Origin: Acidobacteriota bacterium | GTDB lineage: Bacteria; Acidobacteriota; Terriglobia; Bryobacterales; Bryobacteraceae | Reading direction: 5' to 3' | NCBI GenBank assembly: GCA_026393985.1 | Contig: JAPKZB010000092.1 | Location: 124,001 to 188,000 of the forward strand | DNA: 64,000 nt | Shown here: in pieces, positions 50,353-59,332 of the stretch | Numbering within the stretch: position 1 is the stretch's first letter | How the letters are laid out: each line of letters begins with the position of its first letter | Translations under genes and position numbers: made by a program | The notes under the pieces: generated by a model | The model's database searches: none | Told to the model about the DNA's origin: nothing | The model's input: only the letters and a program-made list of their open reading frames with translations

Positions 50353-52209
50353 ATGCAACTTTGGCTCATTCCCATCCTTCCCCTGCTCGGCGCCGCGCTG
50401 AACGGCCTTACCGGCCGCCGGACCAGTCAGGGCCTCCAGTCGGCGATCGCCGTGGGCAGCGTTCTCCTGTCGTTTCTCTGGGTTGTCAAGATTCTGCTGG
50501 CCGGCATGCCCGCCCCCGCCGCCGAAATCCGCGAAAGCTACTTCACCTGGATTTCGAGCGGCAACTTCTCGCTGAGCGTCGATCTCGTCGTCGACCGCCT
50601 GAGCGCCGTCATGCTGCTGGTGGTCACCGGCATCGGCACGCTCATCCACATCTACGCCACCAGCTACATGTCGCACGAAGGTGGCTTCTACCGCTTCTTC
50701 ACCTACCTGAACCTGTTCATGTTCTTCATGCTGGTGCTGGTGCTTTCCGGTAACTTCCTGCTGCTCTTCGTCGGCTGGGAGGGCGTCGGGCTCTGCAGCT
50801 ACCTGCTCATCGGGTTCTACTTCCTGAAGAAGTCCGCCTCCGACGCCGGCAAGAAGGCGTTCATCGTCAACCGCATCGGCGACTTCGGCGTCCTGCTCGC
50901 CATGCTCCTGCTCATCAATACCTTTGGCTCGCTGGACTTCGCGACCATCGCCGCCAAGGTGAAGACGATGCCCGTCGAACTCTCCGCCGGTCTCCTCACC
51001 GCCATCTGCCTGCTGCTCCTGCTCGGCGCCGCCGGCAAGTCCGCGCAGATCCCGCTCTACACCTGGCTGCCAGACGCAATGGAAGGTCCCACGCCCGTCT
51101 CGGCGCTCATCCACGCCGCCACCATGGTCACCGCCGGCGTCTATCTCTGCTGCCGCGCTGCCGCCCTGTTTGATCACGCGCCCATCGCCCAGGACACCAT
51201 CGCCTGCATCGGCCTCGCCACCGCCTTCTTCGCCGCCACCATTGGCCTCGTGCAGAACGACATTAAAAAGGTGTACGCCTACTCCACCGTCTCCCAACTC
51301 GGCTTTATGTTCCTCGCCGTCGGCTCCGGCGCCTACGCCGCCGCCATCTTCCACGTCGTGACGCACGCCTTCTTCAAGGCGCTGCTCTTCCTCGGCTCCG
51401 GTTCGGTGATCCATGCTCTGGAAGGCGAACAGGACATGCGCCAGATGGGCGGACTGCGCGCCAAACTCCCCATCACGTTCTTCACCCTGCTCACCGGCGC
51501 GCTCGCCATCGCCGGCTGCCCGTTCTTCTCCGGTTGGTATTCGAAGGAAGCCATCCTCAGCGCCGCCCACGGCCACGCGCCCTGGATGTTCTGGGTGGCG
51601 GTTTTGACCGCGATGATGACTGCCTTCTATGTCTTCCGCACCATCTGGCTGACGTTCTTCGGCCAGTATAAAGGTCACGCCCATCCGCACGAGTCTCCGG
51701 CCGCCATGTGGATTCCCCTGGCGGTGCTGGCGGTGCTTTCGGTCGGGGGCGGGTTCCTCTTCAACGTGCCGCACTTTCTCGAAGGCGTGCTGCCCGCGCA
51801 CGAGCATGGTCACGATCTAACTCTCGAGATCATCGGCTCGGCGGCCGGTTTGGCCGGTATCGCCCTCAGCTATCTCTTCTACGTTGCCAGCCCCGGCCTC
51901 GCCGACCGCTGTGCCGCCTCCTTCGCCGGCCTCTACCGGCTGGTCTACAACAAGTACTTTGTCGACGAACTTTACGATGCCGCCGTAGTCCACCCCATCG
52001 AACGAACCTCGCGTAACGTCCTGTGGCGATTCATCGACCAGAACGTGATCGATGACGGCATGGTGCACGGCGCCACCACCGGCGCGCTCAGCCTCGGCCA
52101 TCTGCTCCGCATGCTGCAGGGCGGGGTGGTGCGCAACTACGCCGCCTGGGTCGTCCTCGGAGCCGTCTTCATCTTCTCTGCCTTCTCGCTGTTAGGAGGT
52201 GGCCGGTGA
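50353..52209 (+). CDS. nuoL: NADH-quinone oxidoreductase subunit L
   Basis: 618-residue antiporter-like proton pump subunit. Conserved: LFVGWEGVGLCSYLLIGFY with the key Glu, LPDAMEGPTPVSALIHAATM, NDIKKVYAYSTVSQLG with the channel Lys, and HAFFKALLFLGSG. The C-terminal third holds the lateral helix and anchor helix region (RLVYNKYFVDELYD onward). Length is normal. It overlaps nuoM by 4 bases (GTGA). Confidence 0.97.
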   Translation: MQLWLIPILPLLGAALNGLTGRRTSQGLQSAIAVGSVLLSFLWVVKILLAGMPAPAAEIRESYFTWISSGNFSLSVDLVVDRLSAVMLLVVTGIGTLIHIYATSYMSHEGGFYRFFTYLNLFMFFMLVLVLSGNFLLLFVGWEGVGLCSYLLIGFYFLKKSASDAGKKAFIVNRIGDFGVLLAMLLLINTFGSLDFATIAAKVKTMPVELSAGLLTAICLLLLLGAAGKSAQIPLYTWLPDAMEGPTPVSALIHAATMVTAGVYLCCRAAALFDHAPIAQDTIACIGLATAFFAATIGLVQNDIKKVYAYSTVSQLGFMFLAVGSGAYAAAIFHVVTHAFFKALLFLGSGSVIHALEGEQDMRQMGGLRAKLPITFFTLLTGALAIAGCPFFSGWYSKEAILSAAHGHAPWMFWVAVLTAMMTAFYVFRTIWLTFFGQYKGHAHPHESPAAMWIPLAVLAVLSVGGGFLFNVPHFLEGVLPAHEHGHDLTLEIIGSAAGLAGIALSYLFYVASPGLADRCAASFAGLYRLVYNKYFVDELYDAAVVHPIERTSRNVLWRFIDQNVIDDGMVHGATTGALSLGHLLRMLQGGVVRNYAAWVVLGAVFIFSAFSLLGGGR

Positions 52210-53684
52210 ACCTTCTCGCGATTCTGCTCCTGCTGCCGTTGCTCGGCTTTGCCCTCGCGCTGATCCTGCCCGCCGCGGTGACCCGGCGGTTTGTGCTCGG
52301 CTTTTCACTCCTGATCTTCGCCGTCTCGCTGCTCCTGATCGGCACCACCATGCAGAGCCCGGCCGGCATGACCTGGGTCACCGACACCGCCTGGATCGAT
52401 ACCCCCGCCATCCGCTTCCATATTGGCGTCGACGGCGCCAGCCTCTGGCTTGTCATCCTGTCGGCCTTCCTCATCCCCCTCGCCGCCTTCATCTCGCACC
52501 GCACCATCGTCCACCGGCAGAAAGAGTTCTACGCCTATCTGCTGCTGCTCGAGTTCGGCCTGATCGGCGTATTCTGCTCGCTCGACCTGTTCCTGTACTA
52601 CGTCTTCTGGGAGGTCGTGCTGGTGCCGATGTATTTCCTGATCGGCATTTGGGGTGGCGAGCGCCGCATCTACGCGGCCACCAAGTTCTTTGTCTATACG
52701 ATGGCCGGCTCGATGCTGATGCTGGTGGCCATTCTGTATATCTACACGAAGGCCGGCACGTTTGACCTCCCGGCCATCCTCCTGCACATGGAGGCCGGTA
52801 AGGTCGCCTTCACGCAGGCCGAAGAGCTCGCTCTCTTCCTTGCTTTCTTCCTGGCCTTCGCGGTCAAAGTCCCCATCTTCCCGCTCCACACCTGGCTGCC
52901 GGACGCCTACGCCGAAGCGCCCACCGCGGCCACCTTCCTCATGGCGGCGGTCATGTCGAAGATGGGTACTTACAGCCTGCTCCGCTTCAATCTGAATCTG
53001 TTCCCCCGCGCCTCGCACGATTGCGCCCCTTGGATTGTCACGCTCGCGATCATCGGCATCGTCTACGGCGCTCTGGTGGCGCTCGTGCAGCCGAATATGA
53101 AGCGGCTGGTGGCCTACTCCTCCATCAGCCACCTTGGTTTTGTGGTTTTGGGCCTGTTCTCGGGCAACCAGTTCGGCCTCGACGGCGCCGTCTACCAGAT
53201 GCTCTGCCACGCCATCTCCACCGGCGCGCTCTTCATTCTGATTGGCTACCTCCAGGAGCGCCAGCAGTCGCTCGCCATCGCCGACTTCGGCGGTCTCGCC
53301 ACCCCAGCCCCGCAGTTTGCGACGGTCTTCCTGATCGCCACGCTCGCCTCCATCGGTCTGCCCCTGCTCAATAACTTCGTCGGCGAGTTTCTGATTCTGC
53401 AGGGCGCCGCGCAAGCCAACATCTGGTGGGCCGCCTTCGCCGCGCTCGGCGTGGTGCTTTCGGCCTGCTACATGCTCTGGTTCTACCAGCGCACGTTTTT
53501 CGGCGAATCGCGCGGCGCCACTCCGGATCTCCGTCCCTCGGAGTGGCTCGCCATCACCCCGCTGCTTGTCCTGATGCTGTGGATGGGCATCTTTACCCAG
53601 ACCTGGCTTCCCGGCATCAGCGCCTCCAATAAAGTGCTTCTCGAAAGACCCGCTTCCAAAATCGCCCTGCAGGTGGCCAAATGA
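52206..53684 (+). CDS. nuoM: NADH-quinone oxidoreductase subunit M
   Basis: 492-residue antiporter-like pump subunit with GTG start. Conserved: FYVFWEVVLVPMYFLIGIWGG adapted here as YYVFWEVVLVPMYF with the key Glu, LPDAYAEAPTAATFLMAAVM, QPNMKRLVAYSSISHLGFV with the channel Lys, and the NNFVGEFLIL segment. It overlaps nuoL and nuoN by 4 bases each. Confidence 0.96.
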   Translation: MNLLAILLLLPLLGFALALILPAAVTRRFVLGFSLLIFAVSLLLIGTTMQSPAGMTWVTDTAWIDTPAIRFHIGVDGASLWLVILSAFLIPLAAFISHRTIVHRQKEFYAYLLLLEFGLIGVFCSLDLFLYYVFWEVVLVPMYFLIGIWGGERRIYAATKFFVYTMAGSMLMLVAILYIYTKAGTFDLPAILLHMEAGKVAFTQAEELALFLAFFLAFAVKVPIFPLHTWLPDAYAEAPTAATFLMAAVMSKMGTYSLLRFNLNLFPRASHDCAPWIVTLAIIGIVYGALVALVQPNMKRLVAYSSISHLGFVVLGLFSGNQFGLDGAVYQMLCHAISTGALFILIGYLQERQQSLAIADFGGLATPAPQFATVFLIATLASIGLPLLNNFVGEFLILQGAAQANIWWAAFAALGVVLSACYMLWFYQRTFFGESRGATPDLRPSEWLAITPLLVLMLWMGIFTQTWLPGISASNKVLLERPASKIALQVAK

Positions 53685-55144
53685 ACCCCGCAGCCTTCTA
53701 CCCGTCCGCCACGGACTACCTCCGCTTTCTGCCGGAGTTGATCCTGACCATCGGTGGCGTCCTCCTCCTCGTTCTCGAAGCCCTCACGGGCGACCATAAA
53801 GACAAGACCAAGTTGGGCTACCTGGCCGTTGCCGTGGTCCTGGGAGCGATGTTGGCCGTTCCCGTCGCCCTGGCCAATCCCGGTGCGTCTTTCAATGGAA
53901 TGATCGTCTCGGATGGCTTTGCGGCCTTCTTCCGCATGGTCACTCTGCTCGTCGGCCTGTTCACCCTGCTCTGTTCAACCTCCTACCTCAGCCGCGAAAA
54001 GGCCAACTCGGGCGAGTTCTATCTGCTGGTGCTCTTCTCGCTCGCCGGTCAGGGGATCATGGCGGCCTCGAACGAGCTGATCATGGTGTTTCTCGGTCTC
54101 GAAATCGCCTCGATTTCGAGTTACGTGCTCGCCGGCTTCCTGCGCGACGACAAGCGCGGCAGCGAATCGGCGCTGAAGTACTTCCTGCTCGGCTCCTTTG
54201 CGACGGCGTTTCTGCTCTACGGCATCTCGTGGATCTACGGTGTCACCGGCGTCACCAATCTGACGGCCATCCGCGCCGCTCTCGCCGCCGGTACCTCGGC
54301 GCCTTCGATGGTGGTCGCCGCCGCGGCCCTGATGTTGATCGGTCTGGCGTTCAAGGTCTCCGCCGCTCCGTTCCAGGCATGGGCGCCGGACGTCTACCAG
54401 GGCGCGCCCGCTCCGGTCAGCGGCTTTCTGTCGGCTGGCCCGAAAGCGGCGGCCTTCGCCGTCTTCCTCCGCATCTTCCAGACCTCGTTTGATTCGCTGG
54501 CCTCCCGCTACGAACCCGTTCTTTGGATGCTGGCGCTGGGCACGATGTTCATCGGCAACTTCTCGGCGCTCTGGCAGTCGAACGTGAAGCGGATGCTGGC
54601 CTACTCCTCGATCGCGCATGCGGGCTATGTTCTCGTTGCGGTGACCACGAACTCGAACGTCGGTACCGCGGCGGCCATGTTCTACTTGGCGGCCTATGCG
54701 CTCATGAACTACGGCGCCTTTGCCGCCATAACGCATCTGGCCGGCCGGGGCGAAACCCACGTTACGATAGACGACCTGAAAGGACTTGCCGAGAAACAGC
54801 CGGTGCTAGCCGGCCTGCTGACGGTTTGCCTGCTCAGTCTCACCGGTGTCCCGCTGACGGCTGGTTTCTTTGGCAAGTTCTACATCTTCAAGGCCGCCAT
54901 TGACAACCATCTGTACTGGCTCAGTGCGCTTGGCCTGCTGAATTCGGCGATTGCCGCCTACTACTATCTCCGCGTGCTCGCCGCCATGTATATGCATGAA
55001 CCGCAGACGACCGATCACCCCGAGCCGGTTCCGAGCGGCATACAGCTCACCCTGTGGGTGAGCGCTGCGGGCATCCTGACGCTCGGGGTCTTCCCCGGCC
55101 TGGTGCTCGATTACGCCAATCGCTTTGCAACGTTCGTCAAGTAA
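53681..55144 (+). CDS. nuoN: NADH-quinone oxidoreductase subunit N
   Basis: 487-residue third antiporter-like subunit, last gene of the operon. Conserved: NELIMVFLGLEIASISSYVLAGF with the key Glu, KVSAAPFQAWAPDVYQGAPA, SNVKRMLAYSSIAHAGYVLVA with the channel Lys, and GVPLTAGFFGKFYIF. ATGA overlap with nuoM. A GC-rich hairpin with a short T run follows within 55 bases. Confidence 0.96.
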   Translation: MNPAAFYPSATDYLRFLPELILTIGGVLLLVLEALTGDHKDKTKLGYLAVAVVLGAMLAVPVALANPGASFNGMIVSDGFAAFFRMVTLLVGLFTLLCSTSYLSREKANSGEFYLLVLFSLAGQGIMAASNELIMVFLGLEIASISSYVLAGFLRDDKRGSESALKYFLLGSFATAFLLYGISWIYGVTGVTNLTAIRAALAAGTSAPSMVVAAAALMLIGLAFKVSAAPFQAWAPDVYQGAPAPVSGFLSAGPKAAAFAVFLRIFQTSFDSLASRYEPVLWMLALGTMFIGNFSALWQSNVKRMLAYSSIAHAGYVLVAVTTNSNVGTAAAMFYLAAYALMNYGAFAAITHLAGRGETHVTIDDLKGLAEKQPVLAGLLTVCLLSLTGVPLTAGFFGKFYIFKAAIDNHLYWLSALGLLNSAIAAYYYLRVLAAMYMHEPQTTDHPEPVPSGIQLTLWVSAAGILTLGVFPGLVLDYANRFATFVK

Positions 55145-55155
55145 AACAGCAACGA

Positions 55156-55197
55156 CCGGCTCAGCACGCTAGCGCGTGCGGGCCGGGCTTCGGTTTT
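55156..55197 (+). terminator. Probable intrinsic terminator after nuoN
   Basis: Inner stem GCACGC/GCGTGC with TAGC loop (55164-55179), outer stem CCGGC/GCCGG (55156-55160 and 55182-55186), then CTTCGGTTTT with a four-T run at 55194-55197. It lies between the nuo operon and a convergent small gene, so it could serve both. The T-tract is short, so strength is uncertain. Confidence 0.5.
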
Positions 55198-55211
55198 GCG
55201 CTGCGCACTGG

Positions 55212-55448
55212 CTAGGCCAAAATGTCGAGCAGCTTCTCTTCCATCTCCGCCCCGGTGCGCGCCGCCGCCGCGTTCACCGCCAATGCGTTCTGCGCCGCTA
55301 CCAGGGAGACAATCTCACTGCTCAGATCCACCTGATCAACCGGTGATTGATCCTCAAACGCCGCGAATTGGGCCAACCGCTTGGCGGCCCGTTGGGCTTT
55401 ATCCTGCGCGCGGTCCATGCCCTCCAAAGATGTCGAAAGTATGTTCAT
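55212..55448 (-). CDS. Orphan small protein resembling the flagellar rod/hook C-terminal domain
   Basis: 78 residues. The second half (VDLSSEIVSLVAAQNALAVN followed by AAAARTGAEMEEKLLDIL) resembles the C-terminal coiled segment of FlgC/FlgG-type rod proteins, where it typically reads VDLSEEMV, then a long Ala/Asn-rich helix and EMLxxLLDI. The first half (MNILSTSLEGMDRAQDKAQR) resembles the matching N-terminal helix. So it looks like a mini rod protein made only of the two terminal helices. No flagellar gene is nearby. Role unknown. Confidence 0.65.
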   Translation of the reverse strand: MNILSTSLEGMDRAQDKAQRAAKRLAQFAAFEDQSPVDQVDLSSEIVSLVAAQNALAVNAAAARTGAEMEEKLLDILA

Positions 55449-55512
55449 AACGCTTCCCGAAACTCTTTTCGACGGCGCGAGGAAGGTTGTTAGAAAATTT
55501 GCAGGTAATTCC

Positions 55513-56202
55513 TTAGAACCACTCCCGGAGTTCGCCGAACCGCTTTAAATGCAGCAGTCGCGAGCCCTCCACCGGCGCCACATCCTCCCGTTCGAGGATC
55601 CAGGTGCGCGGATGCGGGATATAGACCGCGTTTAGCCCGGCTCGCAACGCCGGATTCACATCGCTCCGCGGGGAGTTCCCAATCATCCAGGTGTGCGGCG
55701 CGTGAAAGCCCCGCTCGTCGGCCAGCCGCCGATACACCCCGATCTCTTTCTCCTTGACAATGCCCACGTGGCTAAAAAACCGCCCCAAACCGGACCGGTC
55801 CACCTTGGCCTGCTGCTCGTCGGGTTGGCCCTTGGTGAAGAGCGTCAATTGGTGGCGCTCCGCTAAATGCACCAGCGTCTCCTCCACCTCAGGCAAAAGA
55901 ATAATCGGGTGATCCAGTATCTTCTCGGCAAACGACACCACCTGCGTCAGGTCGGAGTCGGCGATCGGCCGCTGCGCCAAACGGTGATAGGTCTCGACAA
56001 GATTCCGCCCGAACCGTTTCGAGCCGTAGCCGTGAATTTTGGCGTTCACCGACTCAATCGAATCGAGCACATCCCGCACCTGCTCACGCGTCAGATGGCG
56101 GTGGTCGAGAAAATCGGCAAACTCCTCGAACGCCTGTTCAAAGAAGATGTTGTTCTCCCACAGGGTATCGTCGGCGTCAATGATCAGATGCTGCTGTCTC
56201 AT
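55513..56202 (-). CDS. HAD-superfamily hydrolase
   Basis: 229 residues. Motif I is LIIDADDTLWE (DxDDT with the nucleophile Asp); motif II-like LTLFTKGQ; motif III Lys in QAKVDRSGLGRFF; motif IV MIGNSPRSDVNPALRAG. The helical cap between motifs I and II marks a subclass I phosphatase, probably of a small phosphorylated metabolite. It overlaps the upstream Lon-domain gene by ATGA and is coupled to it. Confidence 0.9.
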   Translation of the reverse strand: MRQQHLIIDADDTLWENNIFFEQAFEEFADFLDHRHLTREQVRDVLDSIESVNAKIHGYGSKRFGRNLVETYHRLAQRPIADSDLTQVVSFAEKILDHPIILLPEVEETLVHLAERHQLTLFTKGQPDEQQAKVDRSGLGRFFSHVGIVKEKEIGVYRRLADERGFHAPHTWMIGNSPRSDVNPALRAGLNAVYIPHPRTWILEREDVAPVEGSRLLHLKRFGELREWF

Positions 56203-56828
56203 GCTCCGGGCAGCAACTTCCCATGCCCGTTGCGGGGCACAATCGTCCGAAAATGCTCGATGCGTCGCTCCCGCGCCGCCGTTACCGGAAAATGCTCGGC
56301 CAAACGTCGCATCCGCTCGGCCTCGCTCCGGGACATCAACAGCATCTGCCGCACGTTCAAATCCGTCACCGCCTGCCCGAGTTGAAAGCTCAACTGCGGA
56401 TCGTTTAATACCGGTTCAGGCAAGCTCCGTCCGGTTTCGAGTGCCCGAATGGAGTAATAGCCGCGGATAGCCTTTTGAATCACGCTCTCCTCGGCTAACT
56501 CGGCCCCTTCGTCGTCGAAAAACTCCACCTTCCCGCGCAGATAGCTGCGCCCCTCGTCGAGGTCCTGAATCTCAAACCGGCGGAACCCTACCGTCGACAG
56601 ATCCATCCGACCGTCGTCGTATTTCTTATCCACCTCGTGAATTCGCGCCGTGCACCCCACCGAGGCAATTCCTTTTTCGAGCGCCAGCACAATGCCAAAT
56701 TCCCGGTTGCCCTCCAGGACATCCTGCACCATCTCTTTGTAGCGCTCCTCAAAAATATGGAGCGGCAGGCCCGTGCGCGGAAACAGCACCACGCTCAGCG
56801 GAAACAGGGGGAGAAGCGGACCCGGCAT
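56199..56828 (-). CDS. Stand-alone Lon N-terminal (substrate-binding) domain protein
   Basis: 209 residues. PLLPLFPLSVVLFPRTGLPLHIFEERYKEMV is the Lon/LAN domain start, cited here by its core FPLSVVLFPRTGLPLHIFE; REFGIVLALEKG and GCTARIHEV follow. There is no ATPase or protease domain, as in the YcaO-unrelated family of LON-substrate-binding-domain proteins seen across bacteria. It may present substrates or small ligands. ATG 56828 starts the conserved part; upstream in-frame codons run into the divergent SDR gene. First gene of a pair with the HAD hydrolase. Confidence 0.88.
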   Translation of the reverse strand: MPGPLLPLFPLSVVLFPRTGLPLHIFEERYKEMVQDVLEGNREFGIVLALEKGIASVGCTARIHEVDKKYDDGRMDLSTVGFRRFEIQDLDEGRSYLRGKVEFFDDEGAELAEESVIQKAIRGYYSIRALETGRSLPEPVLNDPQLSFQLGQAVTDLNVRQMLLMSRSEAERMRRLAEHFPVTAARERRIEHFRTIVPRNGHGKLLPGA

Positions 56829-56868
56829 GCTACCATTATTGCTTCCCGGCGCCGGGAAAAGACAAGCT

Positions 56869-57630
56869 ATGCGCATCGACAGCCAAGTGGTCCTGATCAC
56901 GGGTGCATCGAGCGGCATCGGTCAGGCGCTAGCCGCCGAACTCGCCCAACGCGGCGCCCGACTCGCCCTCACCGCCCGCTCCATCACCCCCCACCCCACC
57001 CACTTCACGCTCGCCGGCGATCTCACCGACCCCCTTTTCCGCCGCCAACTCATCGACGCCACCCTCGCCCGCTGCGGCCGCATCGATATTCTGATCAATA
57101 ACGCCGGCGTCGGCCTCTACCAACCCTCCTGGCAAGCCGACGACCCCGCCGTCCGCCAGATGTTCGAACTCAATCTGTTCGCCGCTCTCCACCTCACCCA
57201 ACTCACTGTACCCGGCATGCGCGAACGTCGCCATGGCATGATCGTCAACATCGGATCGATCGCCAGCAAGGTCACCCTCCCGTGGTTCACCCTCTACTCG
57301 GCCACCAAACACGCCCTGGCCTCCTTCACCGATGGCCTGCGCATGGAGAACGCAGACGTCGGCCTGCGGGCCATGCTCGTTTGCCCGGGCTACGTCAAAA
57401 CCGGGTTCCAGCAAAATGTCCTCATCGGCCGGCCGCCCGATGAGCTCGCCTCCGGACGCCGCTTCGCCACCACTGCCCCCGCCCTCGCCCGCGCCATCGC
57501 CGACGGCATCGCCCGCGACCGTCGCCAGGTGCTTCATCCCGCCTCGGGCTGGGCGCTGGTCGCCGCCTGGCGCACCGTCCCGCGCCTGATTGAGGCCGTC
57601 TTTGAGAAACTGCAAAGAGACCACCAATGA
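56869..57630 (+). CDS. Short-chain dehydrogenase/reductase
   Basis: 253-residue classical SDR. Cofactor motif TGASSGIGQALAAELAQRG, the NNAGVGLY motif, catalytic Ser in VNIGSIASK and Tyr/Lys in YSATKHA. The Arg in ALTARSI fits NADP(H) preference. The substrate is unknown. First gene of a four-gene run (SDR, aroK, glycerate kinase, GNAT) in which each junction overlaps by 4 bases, so they are tightly coupled. Confidence 0.92.
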   Translation: MRIDSQVVLITGASSGIGQALAAELAQRGARLALTARSITPHPTHFTLAGDLTDPLFRRQLIDATLARCGRIDILINNAGVGLYQPSWQADDPAVRQMFELNLFAALHLTQLTVPGMRERRHGMIVNIGSIASKVTLPWFTLYSATKHALASFTDGLRMENADVGLRAMLVCPGYVKTGFQQNVLIGRPPDELASGRRFATTAPALARAIADGIARDRRQVLHPASGWALVAAWRTVPRLIEAVFEKLQRDHQ

Positions 57631-58106
57631 TCGTTCTTGTCGGCTTCATGGGCTGCGGCAAAACCACCGTCGGCCGTGCTCTTGCCCAACAGCTCCAGCT
57701 TCCCTTCACCGACCTCGATGACCGCATCGAAGCCGCCGAGGGCCGCACCATCTCCGATATCTTCGCTCACGATGGCGAACCCGCCTTCCGCGACATCGAA
57801 CACCGCGAACTCGGCCTCGCCCTCGCCGGCGGCGGCGTGCTCGCCCTCGGCGGCGGCGCCTACGTCCAACCGCGCAACCGCGAACTGCTGCGCGGCCGCG
57901 CCACCGTGGTCTGGCTCGACATCCCCTTCAACCGGGCGCTCCGCCGCGTCTCCGGCGCCGGGCACCGGCCGCTGGCTAAAGACCCGGTCCGCTTCGCCGA
58001 ACTCTATGAAGCGCGCCGCGCGGCTTACGCCCAGGCCGACCACGCCATTGGCATCACCTCGGACGATCCCTCCATCGCCGTCAACGCCATTCTTGAACGC
58101 TTATGA
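57627..58106 (+). CDS. aroK: Shikimate kinase
   Basis: 159-residue AroK, ATP-dependent phosphorylation of shikimate in aromatic amino-acid synthesis. Walker A GFMGCGKTTVG, the shikimate-binding DLDDRIE, FRDIEHREL with its Arg, LALGGGAYV, and the lid Arg in GHRPLAKDP are all present. No other aro gene is close; it lies in an operon with an SDR and a glycerate kinase. It is at the short end of the family range. Confidence 0.94.
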   Translation: MIVLVGFMGCGKTTVGRALAQQLQLPFTDLDDRIEAAEGRTISDIFAHDGEPAFRDIEHRELGLALAGGGVLALGGGAYVQPRNRELLRGRATVVWLDIPFNRALRRVSGAGHRPLAKDPVRFAELYEARRAAYAQADHAIGITSDDPSIAVNAILERL

Positions 58107-59332
58107 CGAAACGAAGCCAAGCTCGTCAGATCTTTCAAGCCGCCCTCAAGGCGGCCGACCCCCAGGTGGCCGTCCTCGCCCATCTCTCTGCCGATGACCC
58201 TCTTCTGCGTCGCGCCAGACGCATCTTTTTGCTGGGCGCCGGCAAGGCCTCGGCGCCCATGGCCCGCGCCGTGGAAAAGGTCTGCGGCCGCCGCATCGCC
58301 GCCGGTTGCGTGGTCGTCAAAGACGGCCACACCGTCCCCCTCCGCTACACGGAACTGCGTGAGAGCGGCCACCCGGTCCCAGACGAGCGCGGCGTGGCGG
58401 CAGCGCAGCGCATCGCTGCCCTCGCTGCCGAGGCCACGTCGGAAGACCTCGTCATCTGCTGCATCTCCGGCGGCGCCTCGGCCCTGATGCCGCTGCCCGG
58501 GCCGGGCATCACGCTCGCCGAAAAACAGGACATCACCCGCCAACTTCTCGCGGCCGGCGCCAACATCCAGGAGATGAACGCCGTGCGGAAGCACCTGTCG
58601 GCCATCAAGGGCGGCCAGCTCGCCCGGCTCGCGGCGCCGGCCCCCGTTCTGACCCTCATCCTCTCTGACGTCATCGGCGACGACCTTTCCACCATCGGCT
58701 CCGGCCCCACCGCCCCCGACCCCTCCACGCTTGCCGATGTGGAAGATATCTTCCGCCGCTACGGCGTCACCCACCCGCTCCCCACCGTCGAAACGCCCAA
58801 GAAACTTTCGAACGTCACCAACCGGATCGTCGGCAGCAACGCGCAATCGATCGACGACGCCGCCGCCAAGGCCGAGCAGCTCGGCTACCAGCCGCTGGTG
58901 CTCTCGACGACCATCGAAGGTGAGACCCGCGACGTGGCCCGCATGCACGTCGCCATCGCCCGCGAATGCCTCCGCAGCGGCAAGCCCGCCCGCCCCCCGG
59001 TTTGCATCCTCTCCGGCGGAGAAACGACGGTGACGCTTCGCGGCCCCGGCAAGGGGGGGCGCAACCAGGAGTTCGCCCTCGCCGCCGCCCTTGAATTGCG
59101 AAACGAACCCAAAATCCTGGTTCTTTCGGCCGGCACCGACGGCACCGATGGCCCCACCGATGCCGCCGGCGCCTTTGCTACCTCCGCCACGGCCCGGGAC
59201 CTGCGCGCCGCCCGCGCGGCCCTCGACGCCAACGACTCCTACCCTTTTCTCGCGCAGACCGGCGACCTGCTGATAACCGGTCCCACCCGGACCAACGTCA
59301 TGGATATCCGCATTCTTCTGATCTCCTCATGA
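58103..59332 (+). CDS. Glycerate 2-kinase (MOFRL/GckA family)
   Basis: 409-residue glycerate kinase of the DUF4147/MOFRL type, which makes 2-phosphoglycerate from D-glycerate. Landmarks: LLGAGKASAPMARAVE, CCISGGASALMPLPGPGITL, MNAVRKHLSAIKGGQLAR, LILSDVIGDDLSTIGSGPT in the N-domain, and GGRNQEFALAAALEL and LSAGTDGTDGPTDAAGAF in the MOFRL domain. Overlaps neighbours by ATGA at both ends. It may link to the sugar-acid metabolism suggested by the isomerase-like proteins, but that is speculative. Confidence 0.94.
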   Translation: MTKRSQARQIFQAALKAADPQVAVLAHLSADDPLLRRARRIFLLGAGKASAPMARAVEKVCGRRIAAGCVVVKDGHTVPLRYTELRESGHPVPDERGVAAAQRIAALAAEATSEDLVICCISGGASALMPLPGPGITLAEKQDITRQLLAAGANIQEMNAVRKHLSAIKGGQLARLAAPAPVLTLILSDVIGDDLSTIGSGPTAPDPSTLADVEDIFRRYGVTHPLPTVETPKKLSNVTNRIVGSNAQSIDDAAAKAEQLGYQPLVLSTTIEGETRDVARMHVAIARECLRSGKPARPPVCILSGGETTVTLRGPGKGGRNQEFALAAALELRNEPKILVLSAGTDGTDGPTDAAGAFATSATARDLRAARAALDANDSYPFLAQTGDLLITGPTRTNVMDIRILLISS

